A stretch of 64,000 nt of DNA from assembly GCF_026236535.1 (NCBI RefSeq), contig NZ_JAHTMW010000001.1:583332-647331 (forward strand), written 5' to 3'. The notes below the pieces were generated by a model. It searched no databases. It was given only the letters and a program-made list of their open reading frames with translations, and was not told the DNA's origin. This DNA is from Streptomyces sp. SKN60. Lineage in GTDB: Bacteria; Actinomycetota; Actinomycetes; Streptomycetales; Streptomycetaceae. This document shows positions 1-8,737 of this stretch, piece after piece (within the stretch, counting starts at the first letter, position 1; each line of letters starts with the position of its first letter). A program made the position numbers and the translations under genes.

Positions 1-852
1 GAAGTAGCGCTGGGCCAGGCCGTGCGCGGCGATGTCGTACGAGGTCCAGCCGGCCAGCCGGGTCAGGTCGGCGGCGGCGCCGAACAGCCGGCGCCCGACG
101 CTCTCCCCGTACGTGCCGCGCAGCATCGGCTCGGCCTCGTGCTCCAGGTAGCGCACCAGGGCCTGGCGGGCGTGGCCGCCGCCGTAGGCGTGGTCGAGGG
201 TGCGGAAGAGCTCGCCGACCGAGCGCAGGGCGGCGATGTCGCCGCTGGACACCCGCTGGCCGGGGCCCCGGTCCGTACCGCGCTGGCGGGGCACGGAGTA
301 GCGGCCCTGGAGGGGCACCCGCGGGTCGGCACCGGCCGGGCCGCCCCGGCCGCCAGGCCCGCCGGGTCCGTGGCCCGCGCCGGGTCCGGCGGGCTCGCCG
401 CGCGCCACCCGCTCGTCCGCGCGGCCGATCAGCCAGTCGCGGCTGGGGACGACCAGACCGGCCGGGGTGAAGGCGATCTTCCGCAGCTCCGCGTGGCTGC
501 CGGAGTCCTTGCGCCACAGGCCGCTGACGATGTCCACGGCCTCCTCGGGGGTGGCCGCGAACTCCAGGCCCGCGTAGACGGGTGCGCAGGCGTCCAGACC
601 TAGGTCCTGCGCGGAGAGCCGGCGGCCGAGGCGGCGGGTGAACACCTCGGCGATCAGCGCCGGCGTGGTGCCGCGCGGCTGCTGCCCGCGCAGCCACCGG
701 GTCACCGAGGTCTTGTCGTACCGGAGGTCGAGGCCGTGTTCCAGTCCGAGCTGGTCCACCCGTCTGGCGAGACCCGCGTTGGAGAAGCCCGCCTCGGCGA
801 TGAGCGCGGCGAGCTGGCGGTTCGGGATGCGCTGCGAGGGTCGTTCCGTCAT
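1..852 (-). CDS. HTH transcriptional regulator, truncated by window edge
   Basis: The ATG is at 852 and 284 codons run leftward with no stop, so the C-terminus is outside the window. The first ~60 residues look like a DNA-binding helix-turn-helix (segments LAALIAEAGFSNAGLARR and TSVTRWLRGQQPRG). The rest is an alpha-helical, TPR-like region ending here in LAGWTSYDIAAHGLAQRYF. This architecture matches a Streptomyces regulator family that I associate with NsdA; that link is from memory. It is divergent from lipB, with a 343-bp shared upstream region in which I see no clear operator. Its specific target is unknown. Confidence 0.8.
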   Translation of the reverse strand, partial: MTERPSQRIPNRQLAALIAEAGFSNAGLARRVDQLGLEHGLDLRYDKTSVTRWLRGQQPRGTTPALIAEVFTRRLGRRLSAQDLGLDACAPVYAGLEFAATPEEAVDIVSGLWRKDSGSHAELRKIAFTPAGLVVPSRDWLIGRADERVARGEPAGPGAGHGPGGPGGRGGPAGADPRVPLQGRYSVPRQRGTDRGPGQRVSSGDIAALRSVGELFRTLDHAYGGGHARQALVRYLEHEAEPMLRGTYGESVGRRLFGAAADLTRLAGWTSYDIAAHGLAQRYF

Positions 853-1195
853 CAGCTGTGCGGTCTCCTGCCTTCCGGGCCCGGGGTGGCAGCCCGTATG
901 GACCCTCGTGGCCCTCATGGAACGGCGTGAATTTAGCGGCAGTCACGGCCATTACCGCCACCTTCGCCCCACATTCATCCGATCGTGTGAGGATTGACTG
1001 TCCGCTGACGAGGGGCTCGCGGACCGGCGTAGAAGCTCTCGTCCTTGCGCCGGAGGGGCGCTCGCGCACCTGCCGGAGGGCGATCGGGCGTACCGCCGTA
1101 CAGTGGCATGGGCGCGAATGACGCATGGTGCCGAGCCGGCTCCCGCCCCCGGGACGATCCCCGGGAACCCGGCCCGCGGCACCCCAGGAGGAGGC
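853..1195. other. Divergent intergenic region upstream of lipB
   Basis: 343 bp between the HTH regulator and lipB. It contains a ttgact hexamer at about 991-996 that could be a -35 element and the lipB ribosome site at its right end. No convincing operator or small gene is seen. Confidence 0.4.
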
Positions 1196-2071
1196 ATGGC
1201 CGTGAGTGAGCTGCGATTCGTCCGTCTGGGCTTCGGCGACGACGCCGTCGACTACCAGGTGGCGTGGGACAAGCAGCGCGAGGTGCACGCCGCCCGGTTC
1301 GCCGACGAGGTCGAGGACACCTGTCTGCTCCTGGAGCACCCGCCCGTGTACACCGCGGGCCGGCGCACCGCGGAGAACGAGCGCCCGCTCGACGGGACGC
1401 CGGTCGTGGACGTCGACCGCGGCGGGAAGATCACCTGGCACGGCCCCGGCCAGCTGGTGGGCTACCCGATCATGAAGCTGCCGCGCCCGGTCGACGTGGT
1501 CGCGCACGTCCGCCGCCTGGAGGAGGCGCTGATCCGTACCGCCGCCGACTTCGGCGTGGCCACCACCCGGGTCGAGGGCCGCAGCGGCGTGTGGGTGCTC
1601 GGCGACCCGGTCGAGCAGCGGCCGCAGATCGGCGGGCTCTCGCTGGACTTCGACCCGCGGCTGCAGGACGAGGAGTTCGACCCGCGTCTGAACGGCCCGG
1701 AGTACGCCCCCTCGAACGCCGGCCAGCGCCGGGAGGACCGCAAGCTCGCGGCCATCGGCATCCGGGTCGCCAAGGGGGTGACCATGCACGGCTTCGCCCT
1801 GAACGTGAACCCGGACAACGCCTGGTTCGACCGGATCATCCCGTGCGGCATCCGCGACGCGGGCGTCACCTCGCTCGCCAACGAGCTGGGCCGCGACCTC
1901 ACGATCGAGGAGGTGCTCCCGGTCGTCGAGAAGCATCTGCGGGACGTCATGGCGGACGCGGTGCTCAGGCCGCGCGAGATCGTGCGCGAGGCGGAGACGG
2001 CGGCACCGGCGGCAGCCGTGGCCGAGGGTGAGCGTGAGACGGAGCGGGCCGCCGAGCCGGCCACGGCCTGA
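1196..2071 (+). CDS. lipB: Octanoyl-[ACP]:protein N-octanoyltransferase LipB
   Basis: LipB moves the octanoyl group from acyl carrier protein to lipoyl domains of 2-oxoacid dehydrogenases and the glycine cleavage system, the step before sulfur insertion by LipA. 291 aa. Family signatures are visible: [17 protein letters not shown], the catalytic lysine near K193 ([15 protein letters not shown]) and the catalytic cysteine near C217 ([13 protein letters not shown]). The ATG at 1196 has a strong Shine-Dalgarno (aggagga) just upstream; the reading frame extends back to 1103 but has no comparable ribosome site there. A charged stretch near residues 150-180 and an Ala/Glu-rich C-terminal tail add length over the E. 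coli enzyme. It sits 101 bp upstream of lipA. Confidence 0.96.
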   Translation: MAVSELRFVRLGFGDDAVDYQVAWDKQREVHAARFADEVEDTCLLLEHPPVYTAGRRTAENERPLDGTPVVDVDRGGKITWHGPGQLVGYPIMKLPRPVDVVAHVRRLEEALIRTAADFGVATTRVEGRSGVWVLGDPVEQRPQIGGLSLDFDPRLQDEEFDPRLNGPEYAPSNAGQRREDRKLAAIGIRVAKGVTMHGFALNVNPDNAWFDRIIPCGIRDAGVTSLANELGRDLTIEEVLPVVEKHLRDVMADAVLRPREIVREAETAAPAAAVAEGERETERAAEPATA

Positions 2072-2082
2072 GGAATGCCGAG

Positions 2083-2105
2083 CTCTGGCCCAGGGTTGGC
2101 CAGAG
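2083..2105 (+). terminator. Hairpin between lipB and lipA
   Basis: Eight-base-pair inverted repeat CTCTGGCC/GGCCAGAG with a 7-nt loop, starting 11 nt after the lipB stop. It could attenuate or end lipB transcription, or help set lipB:lipA stoichiometry. There is no U-tract. Confidence 0.4.
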
Positions 2106-2172
2106 CGTCAAGGCATGGAAGCAACGGGCGTACCCTGGTGGGCGCCGAAGAATCGAAGCTACAGGAGCCGAT

Positions 2173-3141
2173 GTGTCCGCAGTCGCACCCGACGGACGCA
2201 AGATGCTGCGCCTGGAGGTCCGGAACAGCCAGACCCCCATCGAGCGCAAGCCCGAGTGGATCAAGACCCGCGCGAAGATGGGGCCCGAGTACAACAAGCT
2301 CCAGGGCCTGGTGAAGAGCGAGGGACTGCACACGGTCTGCCAGGAGGCGGGCTGTCCCAACATCTTCGAGTGCTGGGAGGACCGCGAGGCGACCTTCCTC
2401 ATCGGCGGCGACCAGTGCACCCGCCGCTGTGACTTCTGTCAGATCGACACCGGCAAGCCGGAGGCGCTGGACCGCGACGAGCCGCGCCGCGTCGGCGAGT
2501 CCGTCGTCACGATGGACCTGAACTACGCCACCATCACCGGCGTCGCGCGCGACGACCTGGAGGACGGCGGCGCCTGGCTGTACGCGGAGACCGTGCGCCA
2601 GATCCACCAGCAGACCGCGGAGCGCGCCGCCGGCCGCACCAAGGTCGAGCTGCTCGCCCCCGACTTCAACGCGGTGCCGGAGCTCCTGGAGCAGGTCTTC
2701 GACTCCCGCCCCGAGGTCTTCGCGCACAACGTGGAGACGGTGCCGCGGATCTTCAAGCGGATCCGCCCCGGCTTCCGTTACGAGCGCTCCCTCGACGTCA
2801 TCACCAAGGCGCGGGACTACGGTCTGGTCACGAAGTCCAACCTGATCCTCGGCATGGGCGAGACCCGCGAGGAGGTCAGCGAGGCGCTGCAGCACCTGCA
2901 CGACGCCGGCTGCGAGCTGATCACCATCACGCAGTACCTGCGCCCCTCCGTCCGGCACCACCCCGTGGAGCGCTGGGTGAAGCCGCAGGAGTTCGTGGAG
3001 CTGAAGGAGGAGGCCGAGGAGATCGGCTTCTCCGGTGTGATGTCGGGCCCGCTGGTCCGCTCCTCGTACCGGGCCGGGCGCCTCTTCCAGCAGGCGATCG
3101 AGCGCCGTGGCGCGGTCGACAACGCCACCCAGGCGGTCTGA
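2173..3141 (+). CDS. lipA: Lipoyl synthase LipA (radical SAM)
   Basis: LipA inserts two sulfur atoms into the octanoyl chain on lipoyl domains, completing lipoate made on the protein. 322 aa, normal for the family. The auxiliary [4Fe-4S] cluster motif has Cys 56, 61 and 67 ([12 protein letters not shown]). The radical-SAM cluster motif CTRRCDFC follows with Cys 82, 86 and 89. The conserved C-terminal RSSY serine motif (RSSYRAGRL) is present. The start is GTG at 2173, supported by caggag about 8 nt upstream. It lies directly behind lipB and is followed by a strong terminator, so lipBA form a self-contained unit. Confidence 0.97.
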   Translation: MSAVAPDGRKMLRLEVRNSQTPIERKPEWIKTRAKMGPEYNKLQGLVKSEGLHTVCQEAGCPNIFECWEDREATFLIGGDQCTRRCDFCQIDTGKPEALDRDEPRRVGESVVTMDLNYATITGVARDDLEDGGAWLYAETVRQIHQQTAERAAGRTKVELLAPDFNAVPELLEQVFDSRPEVFAHNVETVPRIFKRIRPGFRYERSLDVITKARDYGLVTKSNLILGMGETREEVSEALQHLHDAGCELITITQYLRPSVRHHPVERWVKPQEFVELKEEAEEIGFSGVMSGPLVRSSYRAGRLFQQAIERRGAVDNATQAV

Positions 3142-3207
3142 GGCCCCGGCCTCGCCCCTGAGGGCCCTCACCGGCCCCGCCGGCCCCGCCGGCCCCCGCT
3201 CTCCTCC

Positions 3208-3237
3208 GAGGCCCGTACGCGTGTGCGTACGGGCCTC
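3208..3237 (+). terminator. Terminator after lipA
   Basis: Perfect 13-bp stem GAGGCCCGTACGC/GCGTACGGGCCTC with a 4-nt loop, followed by a short T-containing run (agggtttcatc). It separates lipA from the small gene downstream. Confidence 0.8.
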
Positions 3238-3339
3238 AGGGTTTCATCAGTGTTTGACCCCCGGGTCACGCCCTGGTAACACCGTTCTGTGAGGCTGTTC
3301 TCACTCACCGCCACCGAGCGTTCACGGAGGCCCTCGCCC

Positions 3340-3549
3340 ATGCAGGCCGCGCACATCCGAGCCAACGCCATCCCGACCGTCACCGACGCCCTGCGCGCCG
3401 TGGAGTCCGTGCTGCTCGCCCGCGGGCAGCGCACCGCCCGGCGCAACGCCTGGACCTCGGTCCTGGAGGACCGCCGCCGGGCCAAGGACCGGGTGGAGGC
3501 CCAGCACGTGATGGAGGCCGTGGAGGGCCTCGCGTCCCGGGGCACGTAA
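3340..3549 (+). CDS. Small conserved hypothetical protein (69 aa)
   Basis: A 69-residue soluble, Arg/Ala-rich helical protein beginning MQAAHIRANAIPTVTDAL and ending ...EGLASRGT. ATG 3340 has a good ribosome site (cacggagg, about 9 nt upstream). A longer version from GTG 3289 would add 17 residues but has weaker start signals. There is no recognisable domain, signal peptide or membrane segment. It lies 10 bp upstream of the DUF4191 gene and is probably co-transcribed with it. I recall a small protein at the same place in other Streptomyces, but its function is unknown. Confidence 0.7.
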   Translation: MQAAHIRANAIPTVTDALRAVESVLLARGQRTARRNAWTSVLEDRRRAKDRVEAQHVMEAVEGLASRGT

Positions 3550-3559
3550 ACTTCAGGAC

Positions 3560-4270
3560 ATGGCGAGGAGTGCAAACACGGGCGGCGCTGACGCCGCGAA
3601 CCCCGGGCGACTGAAGCAGATCGCCCTCACGTACAAGATGACCCGGAAGGCCGACCCCAAGGTCGGGCTCGTCGTCGCGGGCGTGGGCATCGTCGTACTC
3701 GGTGTCCTCCTCGCGATCGGCTTCCTGATCGGTCACCCCGTTTACCTGGGCATTCTCGGTTTCGTCCTGGCGTTCCTGGCGATGGCCATCGTCTTCGGCC
3801 GGCGCGCCGAGAAGGCGGCCTTCGGTCAGATGGAGGGCCAGCCGGGCGCGGCCGCGGCGGTGCTGCAGAACATCGGGCGCGGCTGGACGGTGACCCCGGC
3901 GGTCGCGATGAACCGCAACCAGGACGTCGTGCACCGGGCGGTCGGCCGTCAGGGCATCGTGCTGGTCGGCGAGGGCAACCCGAACCGGCTGAAGACGCTG
4001 CTCGCGGCCGAGAAGAAGAAGATGGCCCGGATCGTGGTGGACGTCCCGGTGACGGACATCCTCGTCGGCAACGACGAGGAGGCGGGCCAGATCCCGCTGA
4101 AGAAGGTCCGCACCAAGATGCTGAAGCTGCCGCGACTGCTGTCCGGCCCGCAGGTGACGGCGGCCAACGACCGGCTGCGCGCGATGGGCGACCTGATGAG
4201 CAACATGCCGCTGCCGAAGGGTCCGATGCCGAAGGGCATGCGGATGCCGCGGGGCGGAAAGATGCGCTGA
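3560..4270 (+). CDS. DUF4191 membrane protein
   Basis: 236 aa. After a short cytoplasmic N-terminus containing LKQIALTYKMTRKADPK come two closely spaced membrane helices at about residues 38-60 and 66-82 (VGLVVAGVGIVVLGVLLAIG and YLGILGFVLAFLAMAIVFG). A soluble C-terminal domain of about 150 residues follows, ending in a basic tail rich in Met, Pro and Lys/Arg. This fits the actinobacterial DUF4191 family, usually found beside lipA. No catalytic motif is visible; the conserved link to lipoate genes is the only functional hint. Confidence 0.85.
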   Translation: MARSANTGGADAANPGRLKQIALTYKMTRKADPKVGLVVAGVGIVVLGVLLAIGFLIGHPVYLGILGFVLAFLAMAIVFGRRAEKAAFGQMEGQPGAAAAVLQNIGRGWTVTPAVAMNRNQDVVHRAVGRQGIVLVGEGNPNRLKTLLAAEKKKMARIVVDVPVTDILVGNDEEAGQIPLKKVRTKMLKLPRLLSGPQVTAANDRLRAMGDLMSNMPLPKGPMPKGMRMPRGGKMR

Positions 4271-4286
4271 GCGCGAGAAACGGATG

Positions 4287-4325
4287 AAGGGGCGCCCCGG
4301 ACCGAGCAGGTCCGGGGCGCCCTTT
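4287..4325. terminator. Bidirectional terminator
   Basis: Stem GGGCGCCCCGGACC/GGTCCGGGGCGCCC (14 bp) with a 5-nt loop, flanked by aagg and cctttc so it can act on both strands. It sits between the convergent DUF4191 and RDD genes. Confidence 0.85.
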
Positions 4326-4347
4326 CGTGCATGTCAGATATTGTGCG

Positions 4348-4815
4348 TCAGATCCGGACCTGGACGGCGCCGGAGAAGCGGTCGTGCAGGCCGCGGCCGT
4401 CGCGGTCCCAGATGAGGGCCGGGATGGCGAGGCAGACCAGGAGGCTGCGGAGCACGACCCGGAGGATGCCGAGGCGGCCGCCGTTCGCCGAGACGACCCG
4501 CAGGCCGAAGAGGCGCTTGCCGGGGGTGAAGCCGATGGTGCCGACCGTGAGCACGCTCATGACCAGCAGGATCACCAGGGCCCAGTTGCCGGTGGCCTGG
4601 TTGTAGCCGTGCGTGATGAGGCCGTATGCGATCAGCATGCAGAGGGCCCAGTCGACGGCGAGGGCGCCGAGGCGGCGGCCGGGGCGGGCGATGGAGCCGG
4701 GGCCCTCCTCGGGCAGGCCGAGCTGCTGCCCGCGGTAACCGAAGTCCACGCCCGCTTCTTCGGCCGCGGCGCGCGGGCCGGAGAGCCATGATCCGAGTGC
4801 TTGCCTGTTGTCCAC
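4348..4815 (-). CDS. RDD family membrane protein
   Basis: 155 aa from GTG at 4815 ([11 protein letters not shown]...). After ~55 soluble residues come about three membrane helices: [38 protein letters not shown] and [20 protein letters not shown]. The RDD signature is present: Arg in RPGRRLG, Asp in AVDW, and Asp/Arg in the C-terminal [13 protein letters not shown]. The same frame is open upstream to 4902, but those residues look like non-coding translation. RDD proteins are small integral membrane proteins of mostly unknown, possibly transport, function. It is divergent from glnA1, so the GlnR box lies in their shared upstream region. Confidence 0.85.
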   Translation of the reverse strand: MDNRQALGSWLSGPRAAAEEAGVDFGYRGQQLGLPEEGPGSIARPGRRLGALAVDWALCMLIAYGLITHGYNQATGNWALVILLVMSVLTVGTIGFTPGKRLFGLRVVSANGGRLGILRVVLRSLLVCLAIPALIWDRDGRGLHDRFSGAVQVRI

Positions 4816-4911
4816 CCGACCACGGTACTGTGCCCGTTTTTGATCACTTCGGCCCGGGTCGCCAAGGCCCCGGAGAGTCCCCCGGAGGCCCCTGGACCGC
4901 ACCCGCCCCGG

Positions 4912-4949
4912 TTAACTTCGACGAAACAAATGGGTCATGCTTGAGAAAT
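4912..4949 (+). promoter_or_regulatory. GlnR box upstream of glnA1
   Basis: Four half-sites with exact 6-nt spacing: TTAAC-n6-GAAAC-n6-GTCAT-n6-GAAAT. This fits the published actinomycete GlnR consensus gTnAc-n6-GaAAc repeated twice. It ends 99 bp before the glnA1 ATG. GlnR activates glnA under nitrogen limitation in S. coelicolor (established knowledge); the match here is read from sequence. Confidence 0.85.
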
Positions 4950-5048
4950 CCCGTCTGCCTATGGTCGGGTCCTGCGTGTGCCACCGCACTGGCCGCACGA
5001 CCGAGCTGCAACCCCGCCCCTCCCCGGGCCGGGAGTAGGAGGAGTTGG

Positions 5049-6458
5049 ATGTTCCAGAACGCCGACGAGGCCAAGAAGTTCATTCAGGACAACGACGTCA
5101 AGATGGTCGACGTCCGTTTCTGCGACCTTCCGGGCGTGATGCAGCACTTCACGATCCCGGCGACGGCGTTCGACCCGTCCGAGGAGCTGGCCTTCGACGG
5201 CTCGTCGATCCGCGGTTTCCAGGCCATCCACGAGTCGGACATGGCCCTGCGCGCCGACCTGTCGACGGCCCGTCTGGACCCGTTCCGCCGCGACAAGACG
5301 CTGAACATCAACTTCTTCATCCACGACCCGATCACGGGCGAGCAGTACAGCCGTGACCCGCGCAACATCGCGAAGAAGGCGGAGGCGTACCTGGCCTCCA
5401 CCGGCATCGCCGACACCGCGTACTTCGGCCCCGAGGCCGAGTTCTACGTGTTCGACTCGGTCCGCTTCGAGACCTCCGCGAACCAGGGCTTCTACCACAT
5501 CGACTCCGAGGCCGGCGCCTGGAACACCGGCAAGGAGGAGGACAACCGGGGTTACAAGGTCCGCTACAAGGGCGGCTACTTCCCGGCCCCGCCGGTCGAC
5601 CACTTCGCCGATCTGCGTGCGGAGATCTCCCTGGAGCTGGAGAACGTCGGCCTCAAGGTCGAGCGCCAGCACCACGAGGTCGGCACCGCCGGCCAGGCGG
5701 AGATCAACTACAAGTTCAACACGCTGCTCGCCGCGGCCGACGACCTGATGCTCTTCAAGTACATCGTGAAGAACGTCGCCTGGCGCAACGGCAAGACCGC
5801 CACCTTCATGCCGAAGCCGATCTTCGGCGACAACGGCTCGGGCATGCACGTCCACCAGTCGCTGTGGTCGAACGGCGACCCGCTGTTCTACGACGAGGCC
5901 GGCTACGCGGGCCTGTCGGACACCGCCCGCTACTACATCGGCGGCATCCTGAAGCACGCCCCGTCGCTGCTCGCCTTCACCAACCCGACGGTGAACTCGT
6001 ACCACCGCCTGGTGCCGGGCTTCGAGGCCCCGATCAACCTGGTCTACTCGCAGCGCAACCGCTCCGCCGCGATGCGCATCCCGATCACGGGCTCGAACCC
6101 GAAGGCCAAGCGCGTCGAGTTCCGCGCCCCGGACCCGTCCTCGAACCCGTACCTCGCCTTCTCCGCGCTCCTCCTCGCGGGCCTCGACGGCGTCAAGAAC
6201 AAGATCGAGCCGGCCGAGCCGATCGACAAGGACCTGTACGAGCTCGCTCCCGAGGAGCACGCGAACGTCGCCCAGGTCCCGACCAACCTGGAGGCCGTCC
6301 TCACCGCCCTGGAGGAGGACAACGAGTACCTGCAGGCCGGCGGCGTCTTCACGTCCGACCTGATCGAGACCTGGATCGACTACAAGCGCACCCACGAGAT
6401 CGCCCCGATCCAGCTCCGCCCGCACCCGCACGAGTTCGAGCTCTACTTCGACCTCTAA
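5049..6458 (+). CDS. glnA: Glutamine synthetase type I (GlnA1)
   Basis: Makes glutamine from glutamate, ammonia and ATP; the principal ammonia-assimilating enzyme, acting as a dodecamer in the cytosol. 469 aa, typical of GSI-beta. ATG 5049 follows the ribosome site gtaggagga. Conserved segments include the ATP/metal-binding EAEFYVF, the [14 protein letters not shown] loop ([13 protein letters not shown]) and the [13 protein letters not shown] region. The adenylylation site is in [10 protein letters not shown]; counting back from the C-terminus puts the tyrosine at exactly 397, as in E. coli. The matching GlnE is encoded in this window at 41673-44660. A GlnR box lies upstream and a hairpin terminator downstream. 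Confidence 0.98.
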   Translation: MFQNADEAKKFIQDNDVKMVDVRFCDLPGVMQHFTIPATAFDPSEELAFDGSSIRGFQAIHESDMALRADLSTARLDPFRRDKTLNINFFIHDPITGEQYSRDPRNIAKKAEAYLASTGIADTAYFGPEAEFYVFDSVRFETSANQGFYHIDSEAGAWNTGKEEDNRGYKVRYKGGYFPAPPVDHFADLRAEISLELENVGLKVERQHHEVGTAGQAEINYKFNTLLAAADDLMLFKYIVKNVAWRNGKTATFMPKPIFGDNGSGMHVHQSLWSNGDPLFYDEAGYAGLSDTARYYIGGILKHAPSLLAFTNPTVNSYHRLVPGFEAPINLVYSQRNRSAAMRIPITGSNPKAKRVEFRAPDPSSNPYLAFSALLLAGLDGVKNKIEPAEPIDKDLYELAPEEHANVAQVPTNLEAVLTALEEDNEYLQAGGVFTSDLIETWIDYKRTHEIAPIQLRPHPHEFELYFDL

Positions 6459-6485
6459 GCCGTACCGCGCGAGCGAGGCTCTTCC

Positions 6486-6522
6486 GAGGCCCGTCGTCCC
6501 CTTCGCGGGGGCGGCGGGCCTC
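6486..6522 (+). terminator. Terminator after glnA1
   Basis: Long stem GAGGCCCGTCGTCCCC paired with GGGGGCGGCGGGCCTC around a short ttcgc loop, 27 nt after the glnA1 stop. Confidence 0.75.
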
Positions 6523-6591
6523 GCCGTTTCCGGCCGGTCGGGGCGGCCGGGATCCGGCCAAGATCACGAGAAGGCGAACAACTGACGAACT

Positions 6592-6609
6592 CTCGTGCGT
6601 ACCTACGAG
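6592..6609. promoter_or_regulatory. Possible operator upstream of the CDPS gene
   Basis: Inverted repeat CTCGT-n8-ACGAG, about 110 bp before the CDPS start. Short arms make it only a candidate site; no local regulator gene accompanies the cluster. Confidence 0.25.
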
Positions 6610-6718
6610 TAGGGGGTTCACGCTCCGCGACTGATCGATAGCGTGTCGTCGTCGCTGCCGCCACACCCGGAGCACAGGGCTCCGCTGGGACTAGCTGGCG
6701 CGATTGAGGACTGCCGAC

Positions 6719-7432
6719 GTGACTCAGGCGGCTTTCGCCCCTGCAGAGACGCTCCGACTCCAGCCGTACACCGATCACTGCCGCGTCATCGCCGACGAGG
6801 GCGCGCACGTGGTCATCGGCGTCTCACCGGGGAACAGTTATTTCACCGCCCAGCGGCTGCGCGAGCTGACGCGCTGGGGCTTGGACCGCTTCGATCAGGT
6901 CGATCTCGTCTACACCGATCTGCATGTCGCCGACATGTACGAGGCGCTGGGGTACGGGGCCGACGAGGCGCGGCGGAAGGCCGTCAAGAACCTGCGGGGG
7001 GTGCGGGCCAAGGTCGGGGCGGCCGTGGCGGAGGCCGATCCCACGGGGGTACGGGTACGGGGCCGGGGGATGTCGGAGTTCGGGGACGTCCCCGCGTACC
7101 AGGAGCTGCACCGCACCGTGCTCGACGCGGTGGCGGCGGATCCGGTGGTGCGGGAGACCTGCGACGCGCTGACCGGAATCTTCCTGGCCGGGAAGCTGGC
7201 GCCGGGGCAGCTGATCGACGAGCGGCAGCGGGAGGTGTGCCGGGCGTACATCTGCGCCGAGGTGCCGCTGTTCCTGGACACCCCGGCGATCCTCGGGGTG
7301 CCGTCCTCGCTCAACTGCTACCACCAGGCGCTGCCGCTGGCCGATCTGCTGTACGGGCGGGGGTCCGGGCTCCGGGCCTCGCGCAACCAGGGCCATGGCA
7401 TCCTCACGCCCGCCGAAGGAGTCTCCGCATGA
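6719..7432 (+). CDS. Cyclodipeptide synthase, Rv2275-like (cyclo-Tyr-Tyr type)
   Basis: tRNA-dependent enzyme that uses two aminoacyl-tRNAs to make a cyclic dipeptide. 237 aa from GTG 6719, chosen because tgagga lies 8 nt upstream; a TTG at 6704 in the same frame is less likely. The catalytic serine is S36 in [10 protein letters not shown]177 and E181 ([10 protein letters not shown]) match AlbC Tyr178/Glu182. N39, Y201 and H202 (SLNCYHQ) place it in the NYH subfamily. Long stretches read like M. tuberculosis Rv2275 as I remember it ([40 protein letters not shown]), so cyclo(L-Tyr-L-Tyr) is the predicted product. The stop overlaps the P450 start by 4 bp (ATGA). Confidence 0.93.
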   Translation: MTQAAFAPAETLRLQPYTDHCRVIADEGAHVVIGVSPGNSYFTAQRLRELTRWGLDRFDQVDLVYTDLHVADMYEALGYGADEARRKAVKNLRGVRAKVGAAVAEADPTGVRVRGRGMSEFGDVPAYQELHRTVLDAVAADPVVRETCDALTGIFLAGKLAPGQLIDERQREVCRAYICAEVPLFLDTPAILGVPSSLNCYHQALPLADLLYGRGSGLRASRNQGHGILTPAEGVSA

Positions 7433-8664
7433 GCACCGCCACCGCCACCACGAGCACAAGCGCCGGCGCGCTGCCGGCCTTCCCCTTCGACTGGGACGGG
7501 ACCCGGCTGCCCGCCGAGATCGGCGCGCTGCGCGCCGAGCCGGTGCGCAAGGTCCGCACGATCGCCGGGGCCGAGGCCTGGCTGGTCTCCTCGTACGAGC
7601 TGTGCCGGCAGGTCCTGGAGGACCCGAGGTTCAGCCTGAAGGACACGTCCGCGCCCGGGGCGCCCCGGCAGTACGCGCTGACGATCCCGCCGCACGTGGT
7701 GAACAACATGGGCAACATCACCGGGGCCGGGCTGCGCAGGGCCGTGATGAAGGCGATCAACCCGAAGGCGCCCGGCCTGGAGCAGTGGCTGCGGGCCCGG
7801 GCCGGGGCGCTGGTGGACGCGCTGGTCGCCGAGGGGGCGCCCGGGGAGCTGCGCAGCGGGTACGCCGATCCGTACTCGGCGGGGCTGCACTGCCGGATGC
7901 TGGGCATCCCGGAGGAGGACGGGCCGCGGCTGCTGCGCAGCCTGGACGTGGCCTTCATGAACGCGCCGCGCGAGATCGAGGCGGCCCGGCTCAACTGGGA
8001 CCGGGACATCGCGTACATGACCGAGCGTCTGGACGATCCGGCGACCGGCGGGCTGATGGCGGAGCTCGCGGCGCTGCGCGAGGATCCCGACTACGCGCAT
8101 CTGACGGACGAGATGCTGGCGACCGTGGGCGTCACGCTGTTCGGGGCCGGGGTGATCTCCACCGCCGGGTTCCTGACGATGGCGCTTGTGTCGGTGCTGA
8201 CCCGGCCAGACGTGCGGGAGGCGCTCACCGGCGGGGGCGGTTCCGGTGGGAGCAGTTCCGGTGGCGGGGTCGCCGGGGCGATGGACGAACTGCTGCGGGT
8301 CAATCTGTCGATCGGAGACGGGCTGCCGCGGCTCGCCCTGGAGGACGTACGGCTCGGCGGGACCGAGGTGCGGGCCGGTGAGCTGGTCCTCGTCCTCGTG
8401 GAGGCCGCGAACCACGATCCGGAGCACTTCCCCGACCCGCTGACCTTCCGGCCGGACCGGGAGAACGCCTCCGACCATCTGTCCTTCGGCGGCGGCTCGC
8501 ACTACTGCCCGGCGACGGCGCTCGGCAAGCGGCACGCCGAGATCGCCCTGGAGACGCTCCTCGACCGGCTGCCGGAGCTGCGGCTCGCGGTGCCGGTCGA
8601 ACAGCTGGTGTGGCGCACCAACTTCATGAAGCGCCTCCCCGAGCGGCTGCCGGTGGCCTGGTAG
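7429..8664 (+). CDS. Cytochrome P450, CYP121-like (cyclodipeptide oxidase)
   Basis: 411 aa, translationally coupled to the CDPS. Reads as a close relative of mycobacterial CYP121, which couples the two tyrosine rings of cyclo(Tyr-Tyr) to give mycocyclosin. The heme motif [10 protein letters not shown] has its cysteine ligand at C360, and the ExxR motif is ELLR. The I-helix reads FGAGVIST, without the usual acid-Thr pair, as in CYP121. CYP121 pocket residues recalled from its structure are kept: T85, N93, F176, W190, A240, S244. CYP121 Gln385 and Arg386 are replaced by M400 and K401. A Gly/Ser run (268-280) replaces the J-helix region. No dedicated ferredoxin or reductase is adjacent. Confidence 0.93.
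   Translation: MSTATATTSTSAGALPAFPFDWDGTRLPAEIGALRAEPVRKVRTIAGAEAWLVSSYELCRQVLEDPRFSLKDTSAPGAPRQYALTIPPHVVNNMGNITGAGLRRAVMKAINPKAPGLEQWLRARAGALVDALVAEGAPGELRSGYADPYSAGLHCRMLGIPEEDGPRLLRSLDVAFMNAPREIEAARLNWDRDIAYMTERLDDPATGGLMAELAALREDPDYAHLTDEMLATVGVTLFGAGVISTAGFLTMALVSVLTRPDVREALTGGGGSGGSSSGGGVAGAMDELLRVNLSIGDGLPRLALEDVRLGGTEVRAGELVLVLVEAANHDPEHFPDPLTFRPDRENASDHLSFGGGSHYCPATALGKRHAEIALETLLDRLPELRLAVPVEQLVWRTNFMKRLPERLPVAW
8239..8264 (+). repeat. Direct repeat coding the Gly/Ser insert of the P450
   Basis: Two near-identical 11-mers, (g/a)gTTCCGGTGG at 8239-8249 and 8254-8264, inside the codons for residues 271-279 of the P450. They suggest a recent in-frame expansion. Confidence 0.6.
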
Positions 8665-8686
8665 CGGTCGGGCGTGATCACGCGGG

Positions 8687-8729
8687 GGGCGCTGCCCGCT
8701 CCGGCCTGAGCCGGGGCCGGGCAGCGCCC
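8687..8729. terminator. Bidirectional terminator after the CDPS-P450 operon
   Basis: Perfect 12-bp stem GGGCGCTGCCCG/CGGGCAGCGCCC with a 19-nt loop, between the P450 stop and the convergent small gene. Confidence 0.8.
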
Positions 8730-8737
8730 TTCCGTCG

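Noticed and set aside
1103..1195. N-terminal extension of LipB
   Set aside because: ATG 1196 has a strong ribosome site and the sequence after it aligns with LipB; the extension is Pro/Gly-rich with no ribosome site.
6643..8664. A single open frame suggesting a 673-residue protein ending in the P450
   Set aside because: The part before 7429 is the wrong frame of the CDPS gene. The P450 starts at the ATGA overlap, where it aligns with the CYP121 N-terminus.
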